The position numbers and the translations under genes are program-made. Of a stretch of DNA of 12,690 nt, positions 1-5,503 are shown in pieces. The stretch comes from a bacterium. Lineage in GTDB: Bacteria > UBA9089 > CG2-30-40-21. The notes beneath the pieces are model-generated. The model searched no databases. It was not told the origin of the DNA and was given only the letters and a program-made list of their open reading frames with translations. The DNA lies in assembly GCA_030018795.1 (NCBI GenBank), contig JASEHA010000038.1, positions 1 through 12,690 on the forward strand. The letters run 5' to 3'. The first letter of the stretch is position 1; every line of letters starts with the position of its first letter.

Positions 1-13
1 GGTTAGCACCCAT

Positions 14-64
14 CCTACAATTATATCATCTCTATGCGACACTGAAGGGTTGACATGACACTAC
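14..64 (-). repeat. Compound dispersed repeat, copy 1
   Basis: Read on the minus strand this stretch starts with GTAGTGTC, continues with TGTCAACC and TGTCGCATA (core 64-33), and after 11 bases reaches ATTGTAGG (21-14). A second copy lies on the plus strand at 3200-3242. The two 32-base cores match at 26 positions, with the outer blocks identical and most differences in a 6-base middle segment. The first base of the core is the last base of the cdaR stop codon, so the element abuts that gene directly. No transposase is nearby. It may be a miniature mobile element or a REP-like sequence; the sequence beyond position 1 is not visible, so its outer end is unknown. Confidence 0.75.
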
Positions 65-447
65 TATCCCTTCTTCAATGTAATAATAATATTGGTTGGT
101 GAGACAGTGGTAATAGTCATGCCTGAAGGGGGTTTGATGTCATCTGGAAGAACTGTCTCGGTATATATTCCTGGCAGATTTTTGTCCTTCATGCTGACAA
201 TTAATGAAAAATCCTCAGGTTTTGCCTTTAAGATTGCTTTTCTTTCCCCTTCAACACCAACAAGCACTATCCCAGTATTTATAGAGGCAATATTCATGGC
301 TGATGAGATTTCAACCTTTATCGGTACATGGAAATTTTTTCTCATAATGGTTTCGCTGGTAACATAAAGCCAGAGGAATATTGCCAGAAAGAAACAGAAT
401 ATCTTGATTTCAATATGGTTTGATATAGACTTGAGAAGATTCTTCAT
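64..447 (-). CDS. cdaR: CdaA regulatory protein, single YbbR domain
   Basis: This 127-residue protein has a short cytoplasmic N-terminus, one membrane helix at about residues 15-30 (rich in Phe, Leu, Ile and Trp), and one extracytoplasmic YbbR domain at about 38-125 ending in the typical pattern around SPTNIIITL. YbbR/CdaR proteins bind and modulate the membrane diadenylate cyclase CdaA. Its ATG overlaps the cdaA stop as ATGA, with an AGGAG ribosome site inside the end of cdaA, so translational coupling is likely. The protein is much shorter than Bacillus subtilis CdaR, which has several YbbR domains. Two TAG codons follow in a row at the end, and the dispersed repeat begins at the stop. glmM, which often follows, is absent from the 63 bases left in the window. 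Confidence 0.85.
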   Translation of the reverse strand: MKNLLKSISNHIEIKIFCFFLAIFLWLYVTSETIMRKNFHVPIKVEISSAMNIASINTGIVLVGVEGERKAILKAKPEDFSLIVSMKDKNLPGIYTETVLPDDIKPPSGMTITTVSPTNIIITLKKG

Positions 448-1226
448 TGTGTCTCCTCAGAGGCAGCGGCTGCCTCTTTTGAACGATAAAGGGTAAGCAT
501 CTCGGTCAACCCATCCTCATCCAATCCATGGACAATCTTTCCATTTAATGCCAGGGAAATATTTCCTGTTTCCTCAGAAACAACGATGACAAGGCTGTCT
601 GTTTCCTCAGAAAGTCCGATAGCTGCCCGATGTCTTGTGCCAAGGGATACCTCTATATCCGGATTCTGGCTCAAGGGTAAGACACAGCAGCAGGATGCTA
701 TCTTGTCACCCTGAATAATAACCGCTCCATCATGAAGCGGGGTGCCAGGAAAAAAGATGGTATTCAACAGCTCAGATGATGTTTCTGCATCAAGCCTTAT
801 CCCTGCATCTACATAATGTTTCAGGGATATATTCTGTTGCAGCACAATTAATGCCCCTATCTTCTTTTTTGATAAAAACATGGTCGCCTTAATGATCTCT
901 GAGATTAATCTCTTTTCCTGCTTAAACAATATCCCCCAGAGATAATTCTTATCAATCTCACCTATTACCCGTCTGAACTCTGGCTGAAACAGGATAAGAA
1001 ATGCCAGGGGCAATATCATCCATAACCCTTTTAATATCCAGTTTATAGTGTGCAGCTGGAAAAACTGGGCAATAAATGAGCAGATGATTAGTACCCCTAA
1101 AACCTTTAGTCCCTGGACAGCTCTGGTACTTTTTATCAGGATAAAAAGCCCGTAAAAAAGACAGGCTACAAGGATAATGTCAATAATATCTATAATGGTG
1201 ACTGGATATAATAGTCTGCTGAACAT
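444..1226 (-). CDS. cdaA: Membrane diadenylate cyclase (c-di-AMP synthase)
   Basis: CdaA condenses two ATP into cyclic di-AMP, a messenger controlling potassium and osmolyte transport and wall homeostasis. The 260 residues show three membrane helices at about 10-32, 38-56 and 62-80, the conserved LFQPEFRR linker at 79-86, then a DAC catalytic domain (about 95-245). The signature motifs are intact: DGA at 166-168 in GTPLHDGAVI, and RHR at 198-200 in GTRHRAA. The length is normal for the family. A GAGGT ribosome site lies 6 bases before the ATG. It follows folP after a 117-base gap filled by a hairpin repeat, and overlaps cdaR by 4 bases. A folP-cdaA-cdaR order is familiar from other bacteria (recalled, not searched). 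Confidence 0.95.
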   Translation of the reverse strand: MFSRLLYPVTIIDIIDIILVACLFYGLFILIKSTRAVQGLKVLGVLIICSFIAQFFQLHTINWILKGLWMILPLAFLILFQPEFRRVIGEIDKNYLWGILFKQEKRLISEIIKATMFLSKKKIGALIVLQQNISLKHYVDAGIRLDAETSSELLNTIFFPGTPLHDGAVIIQGDKIASCCCVLPLSQNPDIEVSLGTRHRAAIGLSEETDSLVIVVSEETGNISLALNGKIVHGLDEDGLTEMLTLYRSKEAAAASEETQ

Positions 1227-1250
1227 TTAAGTACCTCGGAATAGAATTCA

Positions 1251-1327
1251 GAAGCCAGAAGCCAGAATTCAGAATAAAAAAAATATTAGAAGCCTATCCT
1301 GCAGCAGTAATTCTGACTTCTGACTTC
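1251..1327 (-). repeat. Hairpin of CAGAAGYCAGAAGYC units in the folP-cdaA gap
   Basis: The arms are 1251-1269 (GAAGCCAGAAGCCAGAATT) and 1309-1327 (reverse complement GAAGTCAGAAGTCAGAATT), separated by 39 bases. They differ only at two C/T positions. In RNA read from the minus strand, the direction of the genes, both differences become G-U pairs, so all 19 positions pair; on the other strand they would be C-A mismatches. The loop holds a run of eight T on the minus strand. The element fills most of the 117-base gap and may affect messenger stability or readthrough into cdaA. No regulatory role can be shown from sequence. Confidence 0.85.
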
Positions 1328-1343
1328 TTTATCATCTTTCGTT

Positions 1344-2546
1344 TCAAGCCTCTTGTCTCATTATCGCATCTGTCATCTTTGCTACCCTTGACATAACCTG
1401 AACATCATGAACCCTGATAATGCTGGCACCATTCATAATAGAAACAGCTACGGTTGAGGCAGTGCCCTCTATCCGTTCATGGACTGGCAGGGATAAGATG
1501 TCTCCGATTAATGACTTGCGGGATGTGCCAATCAGAATAGGCAGGCCAAAGACCCTTAACTCACTAAGATTCCTTAAGATATGTAGATTGTGCTCAATGG
1601 TTTTCCCAAACCCAATCCCAGGGTCAACAATCATCTGTTCTTCTGAAATGCCTGCCTGAGCAGCAATATCAATACCCTCCTGAAGATAGCTGATAATTTC
1701 TCCAAAAACATCCTTATACTGGGGGTTATCCTGCATACTTCTCGGATTTCCCTTGATATGCATGATAACAACCGCTGCCCTATGTTTTGCAGCCACATTA
1801 GCCATCTCTGGATCAAACCTTAACCCTGAAATATCATTAACCATACATGCCCCAGCCGAAAGGGCAGCATCAGCAACGGCTGATTTGTAGGTATCTATGG
1901 AGATAGGGATATCCATGCTTTGCAGTTTTTCTATTATAGGCATGACCCGATTCTTTTCCTCTTCTATGGTTACTGTTTTTGCACCGGGTCTGGTTGATTC
2001 GCCGCCAATATCAATGATATCTGCCCCCTCATCCTGCATCCTCTTAGCCTGATCAAGTGCATCGCCTGCTGAAAGAAAGCTGTTGTCATCAGAAAAGGAG
2101 TCTGGGGTAATGTTCAGAATACCCATAATAAGTGTTTTTTTACCTGCCTCTAATCTATGAGTCCCACATCGGATAACCCATGATGAGTGGTCAAAGCATT
2201 TCAAGGCATTCTCAATCCTTTCACCCAATTTTGAGAGATTAAAATATTGTTGCCTTAATTTCAGGGTAAGCTTATGGTACTGACTTCGTGTAGCTATCAA
2301 CAAAACATCCGTGTTTTCCACACTCAAATCAATTGCCTCCTTGGGCAATGCCACTTCACCACCCCTTGCCAGCAATTCCTGTTTAAGGATGAGGGCACAC
2401 TTAAGGGGGACATTCTCCAATTTTATGACATTATCCATTGCCTTTGGAGACATAAGATTGATACCCTGCGGGTCAACATGCATCTTCTGCATCTCATGGA
2501 TAGCGTCTATTTCCTTAAGTATATTTAATATCCTGATATTATGCAT
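1344..2546 (-). CDS. folP: Dihydropteroate synthase with N-terminal extension
   Basis: FolP joins p-aminobenzoate to 6-hydroxymethyl-dihydropterin pyrophosphate, giving dihydropteroate in folate synthesis; it is the sulfonamide target. The protein is 400 residues, against roughly 260-290 for the classical enzyme. The catalytic TIM barrel occupies about 137-398 with all motifs: GILNITPDSFSD (142-153), GGESTRPGA (181-189), SIDTYKS (216-222), NDISG (237-241), MHIKGNP (262-268), DPGIGFGK (308-315), GTSRKS (340-345) and RVHDV (378-382). The first 130 or so residues form an extra domain of unknown role, which I recall in DHPS of some anaerobes. AGGAGGAG lies just before the ATG and overlaps the folE stop; the folE-folP gap is 10 bases, so they are co-transcribed. 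Confidence 0.95.
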   Translation of the reverse strand: MHNIRILNILKEIDAIHEMQKMHVDPQGINLMSPKAMDNVIKLENVPLKCALILKQELLARGGEVALPKEAIDLSVENTDVLLIATRSQYHKLTLKLRQQYFNLSKLGERIENALKCFDHSSWVIRCGTHRLEAGKKTLIMGILNITPDSFSDDNSFLSAGDALDQAKRMQDEGADIIDIGGESTRPGAKTVTIEEEKNRVMPIIEKLQSMDIPISIDTYKSAVADAALSAGACMVNDISGLRFDPEMANVAAKHRAAVVIMHIKGNPRSMQDNPQYKDVFGEIISYLQEGIDIAAQAGISEEQMIVDPGIGFGKTIEHNLHILRNLSELRVFGLPILIGTSRKSLIGDILSLPVHERIEGTASTVAVSIMNGASIIRVHDVQVMSRVAKMTDAIMRQEA

Positions 2547-2556
2547 CCTACTCCTC

Positions 2557-3114
2557 CTATTTCCCTCGAATCAAGGATAACGCCTCCGATCTGGTTGTCT
2601 TATTGTTAAATATGCCCCTGACCGCAGAGGTAATTATCATGCTGCCGGGCTTTTTTACCCCACGCATGGTCATACATAAATGTTCTGCCTCCATAACCAC
2701 AAGAACGCCCTGGGGCTTAAGTGTTTTCATTAATAAATCTGCAATCTCTGAAACAAGCCTTTCCTGAACCTGCATCCTTCTTGAGAATATGTCAACAATT
2801 TTGGACAGTTTTGATAGTCCAATCATTCGTCCCTTATTAGGAACATAGGCAATATGTGCCTTGCCAAAGAATGGGACAAGATGATGCTCGCAAATAGAAT
2901 GAAAGGTGATGTCTTTAGCAATAATCATTTCATCATATTCATCCGGCAAAAAGGGCAATATCTCTTGTGTGGCATCAACATTCATCCCACTGAGTATATC
3001 CTCATACATCTTTGCCACCCGCCTTGGGGTCTCTAATAGCCCTGGTCTGGATGGATCCTCTCCTATCCCTTCTAAAAGCATTTTAACTGCGGTTTCAATC
3101 TTTGCAATATCCAT
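2557..3114 (-). CDS. folE: GTP cyclohydrolase I, type IA
   Basis: FolE converts GTP to 7,8-dihydroneopterin triphosphate, the first step of folate synthesis and also the source of the QueD substrate for queuosine. The 185-residue length is normal. Zinc ligands are Cys75 and His78 in SICEHH and Cys147 in AEHLCM; His77 matches the catalytic His112 of the Escherichia coli enzyme. Also conserved are PSRPGLLETPRR (21-32), GLSKLSK (99-105), QERL (117-120) and the TMRGV region near 149-153. A good AGGAGG site lies 4 bases before the ATG. The 261 bases upstream are packed with repeats and I see no clear promoter there. Confidence 0.96.
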   Translation of the reverse strand: MDIAKIETAVKMLLEGIGEDPSRPGLLETPRRVAKMYEDILSGMNVDATQEILPFLPDEYDEMIIAKDITFHSICEHHLVPFFGKAHIAYVPNKGRMIGLSKLSKIVDIFSRRMQVQERLVSEIADLLMKTLKPQGVLVVMEAEHLCMTMRGVKKPGSMIITSAVRGIFNNKTTRSEALSLIRGK

Positions 3115-3131
3115 AAGCCCTCCTGTTGTAA

Positions 3132-3152
3132 GGTGATCGGTGATCAGTGCAC
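3132..3152. repeat. Short GGTGATC tandem units upstream of folE
   Basis: Two perfect 7-base units GGTGATC (3132-3138 and 3139-3145) are followed by a related AGTGCAC unit. They lie just upstream of the folE ribosome site. The pattern resembles the other short-word arrays in this window but is too short to be sure it is one of them. Confidence 0.45.
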
Positions 3153-3170
3153 TACATGATTATTACTTAC

Positions 3171-3205
3171 CACTACCACTCGTAATAGGTCAATGAATGG
3201 TAGTG
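3171..3205. repeat. Inverted repeat CACTACCA / TGGTAGTG
   Basis: CACTACCA at 3171-3178 and its exact reverse complement at 3198-3205 form an 8-base-pair stem with a 19-base loop. The right arm overlaps the first bases of the compound repeat copy 2, so this may be the inner edge of that element. No function can be assigned. Confidence 0.5.
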
Positions 3206-3242
3206 TCGTGTCAACCTTAATCTGTCGCATAACTATTGTAGG
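3200..3242 (+). repeat. Compound dispersed repeat, copy 2
   Basis: This plus-strand copy shows the same ordered blocks as copy 1 at the left end of the window: GTAGTGTC, TGTCAACC and TGTCGCATA within 3200-3231, then 3 bases (11 in copy 1), then ATTGTAGG at 3235-3242. Its orientation is opposite to copy 1, so the pair brackets the folE-folP-cdaA-cdaR block as an inverted repeat with the ATTGTAGG ends outward. The final TAGG runs directly into a GTAGGG stem-loop; in copy 1 the corresponding sequence runs on as ATGGGTGC. Confidence 0.75.
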
Positions 3243-3262
3243 GACAACTCTCGTGGTTGTCC
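3238..3262. repeat. GTAGGG stem-loop 1
   Basis: GGACAAC (3242-3248) pairs perfectly with GTTGTCC (3256-3262) around a 7-base loop, preceded by the GTAGG lead-in. It is the first of three GTAGGG-type elements in the folE-acn gap. Elements of this look are common intergenic repeats in many environmental bacterial genomes (general recollection). It has no T-run and so is not a standard terminator. Confidence 0.65.
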
Positions 3263-3279
3263 ATCGTTAGATTTACACA

Positions 3280-3304
3280 GGGCAGGGGCAAGCCCTGCCC
3301 CTAC
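3280..3304 (-). repeat. GTAGGG stem-loop 2 (GC-rich)
   Basis: On the plus strand GGGCAGGG (3280-3287) pairs perfectly with CCCTGCCC (3293-3300) around a 5-base loop; on the minus strand the unit begins GTAGGGGCAGGG. It is much richer in GC than the flanking genes. Its position between acn and folE would let it act as a roadblock or a messenger-stabilising hairpin, but no U-tract follows. Confidence 0.7.
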
Positions 3305-3317
3305 TCTTGCCCGATTC

Positions 3318-3371
3318 GCCCTTCTGTTTCTACGGTTTGACCAATCCGGGCGGGGAAACAGAAGCCCCTAC
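3318..3371 (-). repeat. GTAGGG-type element 3 with 10-bp inverted repeat, after acn
   Basis: CTTCTGTTTC (3321-3330) and GAAACAGAAG (3355-3364) are exact reverse complements with a 24-base, GC-rich loop. On the minus strand the element starts GTAGGGGC only 4 bases after the acn stop codon. It may protect the acn messenger 3' end or limit readthrough into folE. With the two neighbouring stem-loops and the compound repeat it fills the 261-base gap, which contains no convincing gene. Confidence 0.65.
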
Positions 3372-3375
3372 CTAT

Positions 3376-5289
3376 TCACACCATTCCCAGCATCCCGCCA
3401 GCAAGCAGTATCTGCCGCTGCCTGTCAGACAAGGAGCAGTGGACATCTATTTCCCGACCATTTATCCTTGCGGTCAAGGGTTTATTCTCTGCCAATGATT
3501 CCCTGATATTTGCTATGATTACCTCATCCCCAGCATTTATTTGTTCATAATCAGCATCGTTTGCAAAGGTTAGCGGAATAATGCCGAAGTTTATTAGATT
3601 TGCAGCATGTATCCTTTCAAACGACTTTGCAAGCACAGCCTTTACCCCTAAGAACATGGGACATATAGCCGCATGTTCTCGGGATGAACCCTGACCATAG
3701 CCTATCCCTGCAACAATGATATTATGTTTACCGCTATCCCGATAGGCTGTTGCCCGATTAGCAAAGCTTTCATCCTCTATCTCGAATACAAATTTTGAGT
3801 ACTCAGGTATGTTTGAGCGGTATTTCATTCGTGAGCCAGCAGGAATGATGTGGTCTGTGGTAATCTTATCCCCAACCTTAATCGTAACCACACCCTGGAT
3901 AGATTCAGGTACTGGCGTATTATGCGGTGGCTCGCCAATGTTTGGTCCCCGATATATCTCAACTGATCTTAAGGATGGTAGAATAATCATGCTGTCATCT
4001 GTATAAAACCTTTCAAGACTCTGGAGTTGAGGATATTCCATGCCCAGATGTCGCGGGTCAGTTATCTTGCCTGTAATAACCGCTGCCGCAGCACTTTCAG
4101 TGCTGAGGAGATACACCTGAGCATCCCTTGTTCCTGAGCGACCAAAGAAATTTCGGTTAGAGGTACGAAGAGAGACAGCATTTGTTTGTGGTGATTGGCT
4201 GTTACCAATGCAGAAACCGCAAACAGGCTCTGTAATCCTTGCACCAGCAGACAAAAGGTCAGCCAATGCCCCATTTAGGGCAATATTAGAAAGCACCTGC
4301 CTTGAGCCGGGTGAGATGATAAGGCTGACATCTGGATGTTTTTTGTTTGCCTTTAATATCCCGGCAACAATCATCAGATCCTTATAAGATGAATTGGTAC
4401 AGCTGCCAATACATACCTGATTGACCTCCATACCCTCAAGCTCCTGCACTGTCCTGATATTTCCAGGGTTATGCGGACAAGCAGCCATAGGCACAAGCTC
4501 ATCAAGCAGGATGTCAACCACCCCATCATACTCTGCATGCTCATCAGCTGTTATCTCTGTCCAATCCCCTTCCCTGCCTTGAGCCTTGAGAAATTCCCGG
4601 GTTATCTCGTCTGAGGGAAAAACAGAGGTTGTAATCCCACATTCTGTGCCCATATTGGTAATGGTTGCCCTTTCAGGTACAGAAAGGGTTTTTAGCCCAT
4701 TTCCGCCATATTCAAACACACAGCCAACATTGCCAGCAGTGCCAAATATCTCCAATACCTTCAGGATCACATCCTTGGCTGAAACCCATGGATTTAATGC
4801 TCCATGCAGGTTTATCCTGATAACCCTCGGACAGGTGAGGTAAAGCGGCTTACCAGCCATGGCCAGAGCCACATCCAGTCCACCAGCACCAATACCAATC
4901 ATCCCCAATCCGCCGGCTGTCGGGGTATGGCTGTCAGAGCCAAGCAGTGTCTTGCCTGGCTTGCCAAATCGTTCCAGATGCACCTGATGGCAAATACCAT
5001 TCCCTGCCTGAGAAAATAAAATCCCATATCTATCAGCAATGCTCTGAAGATATCGATGGTCATCAGCATTCTCAAACCCTATCTGGATGGTATTATGATC
5101 TACATAGCTCACCGAAAGCTCTGTTTTAACCTGTGACACCCCTATTGCCTCAAACTGAAGATAGGCCATGGTGCCGGTTGCATCCTGGGTCAGCGTCTGG
5201 TCTATCCTGACAGCTATCTCCTTGCCAGGTTCAAACCTGCCCTCTATCAAGTGCTTTTCAAATATCTTTTGTGTAATAGTCTTAGCCAT
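3376..5289 (-). CDS. Aconitate hydratase, single-chain bacterial (Aquifex-like) type
   Basis: The 637-residue enzyme interconverts citrate and isocitrate through cis-aconitate using a 4Fe-4S cluster. Cluster cysteines are Cys297 (CIGSCTNSS), Cys357 and Cys360 (VCGFC). Substrate and catalytic motifs are DSHTPTAGG (119-127), TTDHIIPAG (477-485) and GYGQGSSREHA (530-540, with the active-site Ser in SSREH). The swivel domain follows at about 460-600. The length is shorter than AcnA (about 890) and fits the Aquifex-type family; a homoaconitase or isopropylmalate isomerase role is less likely but not excluded. I start at 5289 because AGGAG (5297-5301) sits 7 bases upstream; the frame stays open to an ATG at 5355, but those 22 codons read through repeat sequence. 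Confidence 0.92.
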   Translation of the reverse strand: MAKTITQKIFEKHLIEGRFEPGKEIAVRIDQTLTQDATGTMAYLQFEAIGVSQVKTELSVSYVDHNTIQIGFENADDHRYLQSIADRYGILFSQAGNGICHQVHLERFGKPGKTLLGSDSHTPTAGGLGMIGIGAGGLDVALAMAGKPLYLTCPRVIRINLHGALNPWVSAKDVILKVLEIFGTAGNVGCVFEYGGNGLKTLSVPERATITNMGTECGITTSVFPSDEITREFLKAQGREGDWTEITADEHAEYDGVVDILLDELVPMAACPHNPGNIRTVQELEGMEVNQVCIGSCTNSSYKDLMIVAGILKANKKHPDVSLIISPGSRQVLSNIALNGALADLLSAGARITEPVCGFCIGNSQSPQTNAVSLRTSNRNFFGRSGTRDAQVYLLSTESAAAAVITGKITDPRHLGMEYPQLQSLERFYTDDSMIILPSLRSVEIYRGPNIGEPPHNTPVPESIQGVVTIKVGDKITTDHIIPAGSRMKYRSNIPEYSKFVFEIEDESFANRATAYRDSGKHNIIVAGIGYGQGSSREHAAICPMFLGVKAVLAKSFERIHAANLINFGIIPLTFANDADYEQINAGDEVIIANIRESLAENKPLTARINGREIDVHCSLSDRQRQILLAGGMLGMV

Positions 5290-5296
5290 ACTGTTT

Positions 5297-5301
5297 CTCC
5301 T
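5297..5301 (-). promoter_or_regulatory. Ribosome binding site that fixes the acn start
   Basis: Read on the minus strand the bases are AGGAG, with a 7-base spacer to the ATG at 5289-5287. The upstream in-frame ATG at 5355 lies inside CACCAG repeat sequence and would add residues unlike any aconitase N-terminus, so this site decides the start. Confidence 0.85.
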
Positions 5302-5304
5302 ATT

Positions 5305-5412
5305 AGATTTATCACAGAGGTCATCAGAGCAAAAGAGCACCAGAACACCAGTCACCAGTAAAGAATTTGGTAACCACTCAGTGAACGGTGGAAAGATTTA
5401 CCACAGAGGTCA
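5305..5412. repeat. Repeat cluster in the waaA-acn gap
   Basis: Two direct copies of AGATTTAYCACAGAGGTCA (5305-5323 and 5394-5412) match at 18 of 19 positions. Between them are CACCAG units (5338-5358) and CACCAGTAAAGAATTT (5353-5368), which recurs exactly at 8072-8087 upstream of murI. The following CACTC and GGTG blocks are also similar at the two places. The 144-base gap is therefore almost wholly repeat-derived, apart from the acn ribosome site. Confidence 0.8.
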
Positions 5413-5503
5413 CAGAGAGTTATTCAGATACATCTATTTCTCTCTACTTTCTCTACTTTCTCTACTTTCTGTGCTTTCTGTGCTCTCTCTACTCTCTGTG
5501 GTT
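5400..5503. repeat. 9-base tandem repeat and hairpin overlapping the waaA 3' end
   Basis: From 5441 to 5503 there are seven 9-base units: three exact TCTCTACTT, then variants TCTGTGCTT, TCTGTGCTC, TCTCTACTC and TCTGTGGTT. Because the unit is three codons long it is read in frame as a Ser-Arg-Glu or Ser-Thr-Glu tail of WaaA. Outside the array, ACCACAGAG (5400-5408) pairs exactly with CTCTGTGGT (5494-5502), giving a long-loop hairpin that spans the stop codon. Confidence 0.85.

Noticed and set aside
50..72. TTGACA at 50-55 on the plus strand as a -35 box
   Set aside because: No -10 box at 16-18 bases and no plus-strand gene follows; the bases belong to the conserved core of the dispersed repeat.
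1270..1308. T8 run in the folP-cdaA gap as a rho-independent terminator
   Set aside because: The run lies inside the loop of the repeat hairpin, not after a GC-rich stem; only a very weak stem precedes it.
3160..3215. Possible promoters for folE built on TTGACA or TTGACC (minus strand)
   Set aside because: Spacing to any TATAAT-like hexamer is wrong (20 bases or more, or poor -10 match), and the TTGACA is part of the repeat core.
14..3242. A complete composite transposon carrying folE to cdaR
   Set aside because: No transposase and no visible target duplication; contents are housekeeping genes on the same strand as neighbours. Kept only as an inverted-repeat observation.
3132..3371. A CRISPR array in the repeat-rich gap
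   Set aside because: Units differ in sequence, length and orientation; there are no regular spacers and no cas genes.
3115..3375. A gene in the folE-acn gap, including a 63-codon plus-strand frame reaching into acn
   Set aside because: The frame is composed of GTAGGG repeats and antisense acn sequence, with no ribosome site or family resemblance.
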